This document shows, piece by piece, positions 1 through 6,690 of a stretch of 13,585 nucleotides of DNA (the first letter of the stretch is position 1; each line of letters begins with the position of its first letter). Origin of the DNA: Thermoplasmata archaeon (GTDB taxonomy: Archaea; Thermoplasmatota; E2; UBA202; JdFR-43); NCBI GenBank assembly GCA_021161135.1, contig JAGHBD010000167.1, positions 1 through 13,585 of the forward strand. Reading direction: 5' to 3'. The translations under genes and the position numbers were made by a program. The notes beneath the pieces were generated by a model. That model was not told the origin of the DNA and did no database searches. It was given only the letters and a program-made list of their open reading frames with translations.

Positions 1-105
1 AACAATACCATCCGCATTGAAGGCTCTGGCTACCAAAGCAACATGTGTCGTGATTCTCTTATCTCTTGATATTCTATGCCCGTATCTATAAACAACGACT
101 ACCAT
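1..105 (-). CDS. trm56: tRNA (cytidine-56 2'-O)-methyltransferase, N-terminal fragment (cut by window edge)
   Basis: Only the first 35 codons are present and the gene runs off the left edge. The protein begins [18 protein letters not shown], followed by [17 protein letters not shown]. This matches the N-terminus of archaeal Trm56, a SPOUT-family enzyme whose start is typically [20 protein letters not shown] and then LxARAFGADG. The known family function is 2'-O-methylation of C56 in the T-loop of archaeal tRNAs, in the cytoplasm. The start ATG (103-105) overlaps the last seven bases of the upstream membrane-protein gene, whose stop is at 99-101. The purine-rich AAGAAGAGAG just before the ATG could serve as a ribosome binding site, so translation is probably coupled. 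The SAM-binding knot at the C-terminus lies outside the window, so integrity of the gene cannot be judged. Confidence 0.85.
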   Translation of the reverse strand, partial: MVVVVYRYGHRISRDKRITTHVALVARAFNADGIV

Positions 106-524
106 CTCTCTTCTTTTTGCTCTTCAGGCCATATGAAAAGCATTGTGCAGGCTGCGGAAAGGAAGAAGGTAATGATAGGATGTATTTTATCTGCCAATTC
201 CAATCCTTCCATCAACCCAAGACTTTCTGCCCTGAACGAAAGAATCATGAGAATTATTGCAATCATTGTGAGCACTCCCCCGATGAATCCTCCAAGAGTG
301 GTATCGATATTTATTCTTAGCTGTGTTGTGAATGAGAATGCTACAGCCAGGAAATAGACGACTATGCAACCAAGTATTGCAGTTAGTATGGAAAATAGGA
401 GGATGTAGTTGCCAAGCAATTTATAATCGAAGGCAACAAGGCCAAAGAAAAATATGTAAAAGCCAAGCCCCATAAAGCCCAGGCCGGAGAGGAAAGAAAG
501 CAGCCCCTTGCTTATCTTAATCAT
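99..524 (-). CDS. small multi-helix membrane protein of unknown function
   Basis: A 141-residue protein I do not recognise. It has four hydrophobic stretches compatible with membrane helices, at about residues 7-31, 39-66, 76-97 and 112-130. A short charged loop (about 98-111) separates the last two, and the hydrophilic C-terminal tail ends PEEQKEERW. The N-terminus MIKISK is positively charged, which favours a cytoplasmic N-terminus. There are no enzyme or metal-binding motifs; the two Cys (about 53 and 125) lie within hydrophobic segments. The gene is first in a minus-strand pair with trm56, overlapping it by 7 bases, so the two are probably co-transcribed. A 7-bp inverted repeat at 524-547 touches the start codon. 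The function could be anything from a DUF-type integral membrane protein to a transporter accessory; I make no functional call. Confidence 0.75.
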   Translation of the reverse strand: MIKISKGLLSFLSGLGFMGLGFYIFFFGLVAFDYKLLGNYILLFSILTAILGCIVVYFLAVAFSFTTQLRINIDTTLGGFIGGVLTMIAIILMILSFRAESLGLMEGLELADKIHPIITFFLSAACTMLFIWPEEQKEERW

Positions 525-547
525 AAGAGGAGAATTGCAACCTCTTA
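524..547 (-). promoter_or_regulatory. inverted repeat at the start codon of the membrane-protein gene
   Basis: TAAGAGG (524-530) and CCTCTTA (541-547) are perfect complements separated by 10 bases. On the minus-strand RNA the stem would run straight into the AUG and pair the only SD-like stretch (AAGAGG). It could be a translational-control hairpin or a DNA operator for the divergent promoters. Confidence 0.4.
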
Positions 548-601
548 ATAAAATTTTTTAAAAAATTAGTTGGCTATCATCATTTGGCAATTTTTATATC
601 T
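548..601. promoter_or_regulatory. divergent promoter region between membrane-protein and radical SAM genes
   Basis: The spacer contains a perfect 16-bp A/T palindrome at 552-567 (six T followed by six A with AA/TT ends) and a plus-strand TATA-like TTTATATC at 593-600. The latter is centred about 23 bases before the ATG at 620. AT-rich sequence around 546-556 is in position to act as the minus-strand TATA element. TATA spacing is the evidence; no TSS can be seen. Confidence 0.45.
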
Positions 602-619
602 GAAGTCAAGTTTTATAAT

Positions 620-2053
620 ATGCGATTCCTCCTCATTTACCCCACAACAGATACGTATCCTTTTTATGGAGGTGAAAAAGAATTTTTATATGCCCCTCCC
701 CTCGGCCTCCTTTATCTCTCATCTGTTCTTGCGCAACTGGGTTGCAAAGCAAAGATAATTGATATAAGGGGAGAAGAAAATGCGATGGAAAAGATTGAGA
801 GAAGCATTCATTCATCAGATGCCATTGGAATAACCGTTCCAACTTTCGCCCTCCACAATTCAAAAAAGTTGATTGAAAAAATCAGAGAGATGGATAGTTC
901 TATACCCATAATTATTGGTGGTCCTCACCCGACGCTTTATCCTCAAAAATGCCTTGCTGATTTGGCGGCGGATATGGCAGCTGAAGGAGAAGGCGAGAGA
1001 AGCATTGAGGACATAACGAAGGTTTTAGAAGGCAAATTGAAGGCGGAGAGTGCAAGAGGCATATATTTTAGAGGAGACGGAAGAATAAAATGTGGAAGAA
1101 AAACCGAAATAATAAAGGATATAGACAGCATCCCGTTTCCATCTCATAATCTTGTTTCCGAGTATGACTACGGATATTCCTATGGATTCAAACTTTTTAA
1201 AGGCAAAAATACAGCAATATTAACAAGCAGGGGATGCCCGAGAAAATGCAGATTCTGCAGCAGAAATACGCTATCTATGAAAACTTATAGGGTAAGAAGT
1301 GCTGAAAACGTCGTTAAGGAAATTGAAATGCTCAGCCATGATGGATACAAAAATGTGATTGTGGTAGATGATAATTTTACAACCAATATGAAGAGGGTAG
1401 AGAAAATAATGGATGCTGTTGTTGAGAGAGGCATAGATTTAACTTTCATGGTTAATGGGGCAAGGGTTGATTCTGCAAATGAAGCAGTATATAAAAAGAT
1501 GTGGAGAGCTGGTGTGAGAATGATATCATTCGGTATAGAATCTGGAAGCCAGAAAATACTCGATTTTTACAGGAAAGAGATAACCTTGAAGCAGATAAGA
1601 AAAGCTGTTGAATTGAGCAGCAGGATAGGCTTCTTCACAGTTGGAACCTTCATACTTGGGGCGCCAGTGGAAACGCCAGAGGATATTAAAGCAACGATAG
1701 AATTTGCCTGCTCTCTCCCGCTCGATATGGCTGAATTTTTTATACTCCATTATATGCCCGGCTCAGAGCTGTGGGAAGAAGCGAGGGCGGCTGGAAAAAT
1801 TGGTGATGACGAGTATATAGTGGAAAGCGATGCTTCCCGAGGCTTGGCTTTACTTAGCAGGGAGGAACTTCTTGAATGGAAGAAAAAAGCATACAATAAA
1901 TTTTATTTTCGTCCCTCCTATATTTTACACGAGATTTTCAGATTTATTTCCAGATTTGATATCCGTATTCTCACTGCTGGTTTTTCAATGTTAAGGGTTT
2001 TACTTTACAGAGTTGAAAAGGAGGAAAGAGTGTGGGAGGAGCTTGGCAGCTAG
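620..2053 (+). CDS. B12-binding-domain radical SAM protein
   Basis: A 477-residue enzyme of the cobalamin-dependent (class B) radical SAM superfamily. Residues about 1-140 form the Rossmann-like B12-binding domain (FLLIYP, PPLGLLYLSSVL, and IIIGGPHPT at 98-106). The central TIM-barrel carries CPRKCRFC, with the [4Fe-4S]-binding Cys206, Cys210 and Cys213 (CxxxCxxC). GIESGS at 305-310 is the usual SAM-contact motif. The DxHxxG signature for lower-axial His binding is absent (DIRGEE instead), as in many relatives. Such enzymes methylate or rearrange unreactive carbons, but the substrate here is unknown. A TTG 36 bases upstream extends the frame, but I prefer the ATG at 620. It begins directly with the conserved core, and the TATA-like element at 593-600 would place transcription start almost on it. 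The stop codon overlaps that of the convergent ligase gene by 3 of 4 bases (CTAG). Confidence 0.85.
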   Translation: MRFLLIYPTTDTYPFYGGEKEFLYAPPLGLLYLSSVLAQLGCKAKIIDIRGEENAMEKIERSIHSSDAIGITVPTFALHNSKKLIEKIREMDSSIPIIIGGPHPTLYPQKCLADLAADMAAEGEGERSIEDITKVLEGKLKAESARGIYFRGDGRIKCGRKTEIIKDIDSIPFPSHNLVSEYDYGYSYGFKLFKGKNTAILTSRGCPRKCRFCSRNTLSMKTYRVRSAENVVKEIEMLSHDGYKNVIVVDDNFTTNMKRVEKIMDAVVERGIDLTFMVNGARVDSANEAVYKKMWRAGVRMISFGIESGSQKILDFYRKEITLKQIRKAVELSSRIGFFTVGTFILGAPVETPEDIKATIEFACSLPLDMAEFFILHYMPGSELWEEARAAGKIGDDEYIVESDASRGLALLSREELLEWKKKAYNKFYFRPSYILHEIFRFISRFDIRILTAGFSMLRVLLYRVEKEERVWEELGS

Positions 2054-3450
2054 AGCAAAGCTTTCTCCACCGCCTTTTTATCCATTTTTGATATGATCAA
2101 CGGAGGAGTTATGTAGCCAGATGGTTTTTCAACCTCTTCCACTTCCTTCACTTCTATTTTAACTCCCTCTCCCGCCAGTTTCTCATAATTCTTCTTTATT
2201 TCTTCCAGCAATTTTTCCACGCTAACTTTTTTGCCTCTCTCCTCTTCATCTATTTCAATCCTTATCTCGATATCATCTATTGCTCTCTGGACAAACTGAA
2301 ATCTTTTTATCTGGCGGGTATTGTATTTGTTCGCCACCTCAGCCAGAGGCATGGGGAGGGTTGCGGGAGGAAATATTCTGCCTCCTGGCAGTATAATGGC
2401 ATCCTTCTTCCTTCCCTCAAGTGTTTTGAGCAGCGGCGTATTCATTCCGCAATCACAATATTCTCCTTTAAGGGAGGCGAGATCATTTAAGCCCGTGTAT
2501 CTTATGATAGGTGTGCCTCCTGGATAAAGGCGGGTTATGACAACATTCCCGAATTTTCCTTCCTCTACTTCCTCTCCTTCATCATCTAAAATTTCGACAT
2601 GAACGAAGTCGCTATTTATGTGAAACCCCCCATTTAAACATTCGAACGCTATCGTTCCCCCTTCAGTGGTGGCATAAAGATTGAATACCCTCGCATTGAA
2701 AGCATCCTGAATATATTGCCTTGAATAGTCATCAAGCACCTCCCCACTCGATATAATATATTTTGGCCTTACTTTTTCTCCCATCCCCTTTCTTTTAAGC
2801 GTTGATATTCCCATAAGGACGCTTGTATAGCCGATGAGTAACTCCGGCTGGAATTTTTCCATTTCTTCCAGAAGTTTTTTTGCCTCTTCGCCGGTATATA
2901 AATTCTGATAATTATCTAAGGAGAAAAATGTGGAGAGGTTTTTCAGCAAGCCCTTTTTGAGGCATTCTTCATCGCTTGTTTTTGGTACAGAAAAATCGCC
3001 GATATTTGTTATCTTTGTTTTTCTCCAGCTCATTCCATATGTTTTGAGTTGCCTTACACCACCCAGCGCTTCTATGGTAAGATATTCCATGTCTTTGTAC
3101 ATCATTACTGGCTGTCCTGAAGAGCCGGAGGTGCCGACAAGAAAAGCTTTTTCCTTTTTGTATCCGGGAGGAATAATTTCGTCTGGAAAACCCTTTATCA
3201 ACTCTTCTTTCGTTGTTAGAGGAATCTTGTGAATATCTTCCATACCATGAATGTCATCAGGGTGTAATCCCGCTTCCTTAAATTTCTTGCGATAGAGAGG
3301 CACCTGATACGCATATCTCAATGTTTTTTTAAGCGCCTTATCCTGATATCTTTTGAGTTCCTCCGGTTTCAATTTCCATGCTCTATTTACGCCCGTAACA
3401 TATTCCTTGATAGCCTTTACAGCAAATACAGGATTAAGGAATGGATTCAT
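2050..3450 (-). CDS. PaaK/CapK-like adenylate-forming enzyme (phenylacetate-CoA ligase family)
   Basis: A 466-residue member of the ANL superfamily, closest in pattern to phenylacetate-CoA ligase (PaaK) and CapK. Visible motifs are the P-loop GTSGSSGQP (106-114), the adenylate-binding YATTEGG (259-265), IRYTGLNDLA with Asp323 (316-325), and the hinge GRKKDAI (346-352). A CxC pair in YCDCG (331-335) resembles the Cys-rich loop of PaaK relatives. Family enzymes activate a carboxylate with ATP and usually load it on CoA. The C-terminal A10 motif, normally SGK, reads PSGYITPP, so the expected catalytic lysine is replaced by Tyr446. This may mean altered or lost adenylation. The gene faces the radical SAM gene tail to tail and is divergent from ogg, from which it is separated only by a shared TATA element. 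The substrate is unknown; an aromatic or fatty acid is only a family-based guess. Confidence 0.8.
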   Translation of the reverse strand: MNPFLNPVFAVKAIKEYVTGVNRAWKLKPEELKRYQDKALKKTLRYAYQVPLYRKKFKEAGLHPDDIHGMEDIHKIPLTTKEELIKGFPDEIIPPGYKKEKAFLVGTSGSSGQPVMMYKDMEYLTIEALGGVRQLKTYGMSWRKTKITNIGDFSVPKTSDEECLKKGLLKNLSTFFSLDNYQNLYTGEEAKKLLEEMEKFQPELLIGYTSVLMGISTLKRKGMGEKVRPKYIISSGEVLDDYSRQYIQDAFNARVFNLYATTEGGTIAFECLNGGFHINSDFVHVEILDDEGEEVEEGKFGNVVITRLYPGGTPIIRYTGLNDLASLKGEYCDCGMNTPLLKTLEGRKKDAIILPGGRIFPPATLPMPLAEVANKYNTRQIKRFQFVQRAIDDIEIRIEIDEEERGKKVSVEKLLEEIKKNYEKLAGEGVKIEVKEVEEVEKPSGYITPPLIISKMDKKAVEKALL

Positions 3451-3459
3451 TATCTTGCT

Positions 3460-3490
3460 AAAAAAGCATTATATTTAAGTTTTTATTCAT
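3460..3490. promoter_or_regulatory. bidirectional TATA/BRE element for ligase (-) and ogg (+)
   Basis: The 50-base gap between the two divergent start codons has one A/T core (TTATATTTAA, 3469-3478). An A-run lies on its left (3460-3465) and a T-run on its right (about 3480-3484), so each strand reads a purine-rich BRE-like stretch followed by a TATA box. The core is about 24 bases from the minus ATG (3450) and about 28 from the plus ATG (3501), which suits two leaderless or near-leaderless mRNAs. Confidence 0.55.
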
Positions 3491-3500
3491 CAGCGTGGAT

Positions 3501-4124
3501 ATGAAAGAAATTGTAGAGGAAATCAGAAAACTCATGAAAAGCGAGGTGGCGGAGAAAGTGAAAAAGAGAATGGAAGAATTTGATGAAATAAGGAAAAGTG
3601 GCGAAGGTATATTCAGCGAGTTGTGCTTTTGCATTCTCACTGCAAATTTCAGTGCATCTGGGGGCATTAAAATACAGAAGGCATTGCATGATGCATTTAT
3701 GAATATGCCAGAAAAAGAGCTGGCAAAAGAGCTACGCCGCCTCGGCCATCGATTTCCAAATACAAGGGCGAGATACATTGTGGAAGCGAGGAAATGGAAG
3801 AATAATTTGAAGGAAATTATAGAGGCGTTTGATGATGAAAAAAAATTGCGGGAATGGCTTGTAAAGAATGTAAAAGGGCTTGGATATAAGGAGGCGAGTC
3901 ATTTTTTGCGGAATATCGGCTTCAAAAATGTTGCCATAATCGATTATCATATACTTGATTTGCTTTGTAAGCATAAGCTTATTGAAAAACCAAAGAGCTT
4001 AACAAAAAGAAAATATGAAGAGATTGAAAATTTGCTATCAAAAATTGCAAGGATGGCTGGTGTTACACTGGCAGAACTTGACTTATATCTGTGGTATATG
4101 GAAACGGGCAAAGTTTTGAAATAA
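3501..4124 (+). CDS. ogg: 8-oxoguanine DNA N-glycosylase/AP lyase, Ogg2 type
   Basis: A 207-residue protein, the same length as the characterised Methanocaldococcus Ogg2. The family removes 8-oxo-7,8-dihydroguanine from DNA and nicks the resulting AP site through a Schiff base. The helix-hairpin-helix plus Gly/Asp signature is clear: VKGLGYKEASHFLRNIG (about 124-140) carries the candidate nucleophile Lys130, and VAIIDYHIL carries the catalytic Asp148. Lys207 is the final residue, as in the archaeal enzymes where the C-terminal Lys contacts the base. The frame could open at a GTG six bases earlier (3495). I chose the ATG at 3501 because it gives the family length and no SD supports the GTG. 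Expression probably comes from the shared TATA element. The stop (4122-4124) directly abuts the stop of the convergent queH-like gene. Confidence 0.92.
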   Translation: MKEIVEEIRKLMKSEVAEKVKKRMEEFDEIRKSGEGIFSELCFCILTANFSASGGIKIQKALHDAFMNMPEKELAKELRRLGHRFPNTRARYIVEARKWKNNLKEIIEAFDDEKKLREWLVKNVKGLGYKEASHFLRNIGFKNVAIIDYHILDLLCKHKLIEKPKSLTKRKYEEIENLLSKIARMAGVTLAELDLYLWYMETGKVLK

Positions 4125-4661
4125 CTACTCCTTTTTTCCTCCAAATCTTTCCCATTCGCTTATTAAGCATCCGCAGTATTTCTGAGTGTATAAACTGTAT
4201 GCTTTCGTTATTGCCTTTCCTTCTTTCCAGCCAGGGCGAAAATCTTCATAATGGAATTTTACATCGTATTTTCTCTCCATTTCCTCTCCAACCTTTTTTA
4301 TTTCTTCATGGTATTGATGATGCGAGACAAGCATGGTGGTGGTGAAGGCATCGAAACCATGCTGCTTCGCATATCTCGCTGTTTTTTCGAGACGGTAGCG
4401 ATAACAATTTATGCATCTTGCTGGCCTCTCAACATTCTGAAGCTGCATTTTTAAGTAATCAATGAAATCATATTCTTCATAAATCACTTCCACCTCCTCC
4501 AGCATTGCATATTTTTTTACCGCCTCCATCCTCGCCTTGTATTCCATGTATGGGTGAATATTTGGATTATACCAGAAGCCAATAACTTCATGCTCCTCCC
4601 GCAATTTATGATGAGGATAAGCAAAGCAGGGTGCACAGCATATATGGACGAGTATCCTCAT
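4125..4661 (-). CDS. queH: QueH-family (DUF208) protein, epoxyqueuosine reductase-like
   Basis: A 178-residue protein with the hallmark cysteines of QueH, the non-B12 epoxyqueuosine reductase. These are the N-terminal HICCAPC (Cys8, Cys9, Cys12), CINC (Cys83, Cys86) and YTQKYCGCL (Cys163, Cys165). FWYNPNIHPYMEY (29-41) and the TTTMLVSHHQ segment (107-116) are also typical of the family. In bacteria QueH reduces epoxyqueuosine at tRNA position 34 to queuosine, using a [4Fe-4S] cluster and an additional metal site made by these cysteines. Archaea normally make archaeosine rather than queuosine, so the substrate here is uncertain even though the residues are intact. The ATG (4659-4661) overlaps the cdc6 stop as ATGA, and GGATGAG just upstream may act as a weak ribosome site. 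Co-translation with cdc6 is likely. Confidence 0.85.
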   Translation of the reverse strand: MRILVHICCAPCFAYPHHKLREEHEVIGFWYNPNIHPYMEYKARMEAVKKYAMLEEVEVIYEEYDFIDYLKMQLQNVERPARCINCYRYRLEKTARYAKQHGFDAFTTTMLVSHHQYHEEIKKVGEEMERKYDVKFHYEDFRPGWKEGKAITKAYSLYTQKYCGCLISEWERFGGKKE

Positions 4662-5674
4662 TTTCTCATCCTTTCCTCAATTTCGCTGAGCAGGAGATTG
4701 ACGGGATAATGGATTATTGTATATCCCATATTGCCTTTATAAACAAAATCCTGCTGAATCAGATTCTGCAGTATTTTCTCAAAATTCTTTTTATCGATGG
4801 ATATGCCATATTCCTCGCTTTTTATCTTCATCGCCTCCTCTATTTCAGAGATATCCGCATACGCTTTTCTTTTGCATGCTGTAGCGACGGCAGCAAGCAC
4901 AGTAAGTTCTTCCTTTTCCATACTTTCTAAATCACTCACCCATTCCTCTCTGTTTGCCTCCCTTACATCCTCTGGCGTAATTTTTTCCTGTCCTTTGCTT
5001 TCTGCAATCATGGCTGAGTTACGGAGCAAATCAATGGCTGTCCTCATATGGCCTGGAGAATGAATGGCTATGTCTGCAATCAAGCTTATTATCTCATCAT
5101 CTATAGCCCTTGCCTCTATACTCTCCTTAGCTCTATACCATAAAATCTCCTTTACCTGCTCCCATGTATATGGTTTTAGCTCAACAATTGCTTTATCGGC
5201 GAATGTGCTCCATATGGCATCATCATTTATCAACTGCTGCAGTATAAAATGGTTCCTTGTTATGGCTATATAGTTTATTTTCTTACCAAGCTCATACTGG
5301 CGGGAGAGAGAATAGGTGAAATGGCGAAGCTCCTCAGGATGCATCCCATCTATTTCATCAAGTATAATTGTCTTCCCGCTCTCAATTTCCCCCCAGAGGC
5401 GCTGCGATGGCAGGCCGGCGGGATTAAAGCGAGGCTTCAATTGCCTTAAAATTTCCTCAAGCACCCGATGCTCAGTCTTGTTCATATAACAGTTTATATA
5501 CGCATCTCCACCAACATATCTTGCCAGCAGCGTTTTTCCTGTGCCAACACCGCCGCTTATCAAAACACGCCCTGTCTGAAGGAATACTTTTATTCTTTGC
5601 AATTCTTCATCTCGGCACAAAATTTTTCCGGGGATATAAGATAACTCGAGTTTGCCAGCGTCTTTTAGAATCAC
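4658..5674 (-). CDS. cdc6: Orc1/Cdc6-type replication initiator AAA+ ATPase
   Basis: A 338-residue AAA+ protein. Walker A is GGVGTGKT (41-48), Walker B is IILDEID (103-109), sensor 1 is Asn141 in IAITRN, and sensor 2 is Arg211 in PGHMRTAIDLLR. A C-terminal winged-helix region (about 250-338) would be the DNA-binding domain. Archaeal Orc1/Cdc6 proteins bind origin recognition boxes and load MCM, and some paralogues regulate or do other jobs. This one is shorter than the usual roughly 380-410 residues, mostly because the N-terminus before the ATPase core is brief. The start is a GTG (5672-5674); I see no clear SD and no in-frame ATG near it. No convincing origin boxes occur in the 60-base upstream gap, so I do not claim an origin here. 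It may be a divergent paralogue rather than the main initiator. Confidence 0.85.
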   Translation of the reverse strand: MILKDAGKLELSYIPGKILCRDEELQRIKVFLQTGRVLISGGVGTGKTLLARYVGGDAYINCYMNKTEHRVLEEILRQLKPRFNPAGLPSQRLWGEIESGKTIILDEIDGMHPEELRHFTYSLSRQYELGKKINYIAITRNHFILQQLINDDAIWSTFADKAIVELKPYTWEQVKEILWYRAKESIEARAIDDEIISLIADIAIHSPGHMRTAIDLLRNSAMIAESKGQEKITPEDVREANREEWVSDLESMEKEELTVLAAVATACKRKAYADISEIEEAMKIKSEEYGISIDKKNFEKILQNLIQQDFVYKGNMGYTIIHYPVNLLLSEIEERMRK

Positions 5675-5734
5675 AATACTAATGTTGGCAGGGGTAAAAA
5701 CATTTACGGTATCGAAAAGTATTTTTCACATTGC
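5675..5734. promoter_or_regulatory. divergent promoter gap between cdc6 and the CrtC-like gene
   Basis: A 60-base gap. TAAAAACATTTACGG (about 5695-5709) is AT-rich and sits about 26-30 bases from both starts, so it could hold poorly conserved TATA elements for each strand. GAAAA-GTAT-TTTTC (5714-5727) is a small inverted repeat. Neither is strong. Confidence 0.25.
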
Positions 5735-6679
5735 ATGTTTTTTGTCGTGAAACACGTGATTTTGCTCCTTCTGGTCATCGGATTCTGCAACGATATTGTT
5801 CTGCATGATATTGTGCTGGGCGACGATGCCTTCGATTCAGAGCTTCCATTTCATATAGAGACATGGTATTTTGAAGCAATTTTTGATAGCAATGAAAGCA
5901 CCGTTTTTATGCTCACTGCTGCTGGAAAAGAAAAGGCGATGCTCCTTATGGCGGGCGTATCATACTATGAGGATGGAGAGCTTAAATACGAATACAGGAA
6001 AATATATTTTCGGCCATTCGTTTCTAACAATACACCATATATTGAGGCAGATGGAATGGAAATGATGAAAGGGGAGGAGAGGAATGGAAAGTTATTCTTC
6101 ACGATAAAATATTTCACCAAATCTTTTGCCTTCTCCCTTAATTTCGAAAATAAAAGCAAGGGATGGAAAAGTGATGAGTGGCTTGCCATTCCGCATATGA
6201 AAGTTTATGGTAGTATTTTTCTTGGCAAGGAAGAAAAAAAAGTGAGTGGCAAGGGTTATCATGACCACAATATATTCTTTCTGCGAAATCCATTTCTCAA
6301 AAGAGGCTATATGGATGGAAAAGTTATCCTTGCCAACATCTCCATAGTGTGGGCAAAATTGATGGATAATTTACTGATGCATGAAGATTTTGTAATATTC
6401 AGCAGAGAAAGTTATGTAATGCTGAAAAATGCAAGTGTGAGATGCAGCGGATATAAATTTGACCATGGAAAGATAATACCTACAGCATTTCATGTGATTG
6501 CCCATAACAATAATATATCCATTGATGTGGTGATAAAGGCAAAAACAATCCATTTTATTCGCCTTCCATTGCTTCACTACTGGAGATATCATTTTGTGGT
6601 GAGAGGATGGATAGAGGAAAAAGGGGAAAAGAAGGAGATAAAATCTTATGATATTGGGGAGTATATGCTCTTCACTTAG
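5735..6679 (+). CDS. exported CrtC/AttH-like lipocalin-fold protein
   Basis: A 314-residue protein with a hydrophobic N-terminus (VVKHVILLLLVIGFC, residues 4-18) that looks like a signal peptide or membrane anchor. Cys18 is a possible but non-canonical lipobox cysteine. After it come ETWYFEAIF (42-50) and SGKGYHDHNIF (171-181). These correspond to the WYF and GxGYHDHN signatures of the carotenoid 1,2-hydratase (CrtC)/AttH/Svf1-like double-lipocalin family. CrtC hydrates carotenoid double bonds; other members are uncharacterised lipid or isoprenoid binders. The region between and after these motifs is beta-rich with no further helices. I infer an envelope-located hydrophobic-ligand binder or hydratase, not necessarily carotenoid-related. 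No pigment genes are nearby. The stop TAG overlaps the SD of the following aldolase gene, so the two form a transcription unit. Confidence 0.7.
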   Translation: MFFVVKHVILLLLVIGFCNDIVLHDIVLGDDAFDSELPFHIETWYFEAIFDSNESTVFMLTAAGKEKAMLLMAGVSYYEDGELKYEYRKIYFRPFVSNNTPYIEADGMEMMKGEERNGKLFFTIKYFTKSFAFSLNFENKSKGWKSDEWLAIPHMKVYGSIFLGKEEKKVSGKGYHDHNIFFLRNPFLKRGYMDGKVILANISIVWAKLMDNLLMHEDFVIFSRESYVMLKNASVRCSGYKFDHGKIIPTAFHVIAHNNNISIDVVIKAKTIHFIRLPLLHYWRYHFVVRGWIEEKGEKKEIKSYDIGEYMLFT

Positions 6680-6687
6680 GAGGAGGA
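6679..6687 (+). promoter_or_regulatory. strong Shine-Dalgarno for the class II aldolase
   Basis: GGAGGAGG lies four bases before the ATG at 6691 and begins at the last base of the preceding stop codon. It fixes the aldolase start and supports translation from a shared transcript. Confidence 0.8.
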
Positions 6688-6690
6688 AAA

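Noticed and set aside
584..619. Twelve-codon N-terminal extension of the radical SAM gene from a TTG
   Set aside because: The extension includes the TATA-like element itself and has no SD. The ATG at 620 begins at the conserved core.
5675..5734. Replication origin next to cdc6
   Set aside because: Only 60 bases are available. A GGGG run is present but no repeated ORB-like boxes or long AT-rich unwinding tract.
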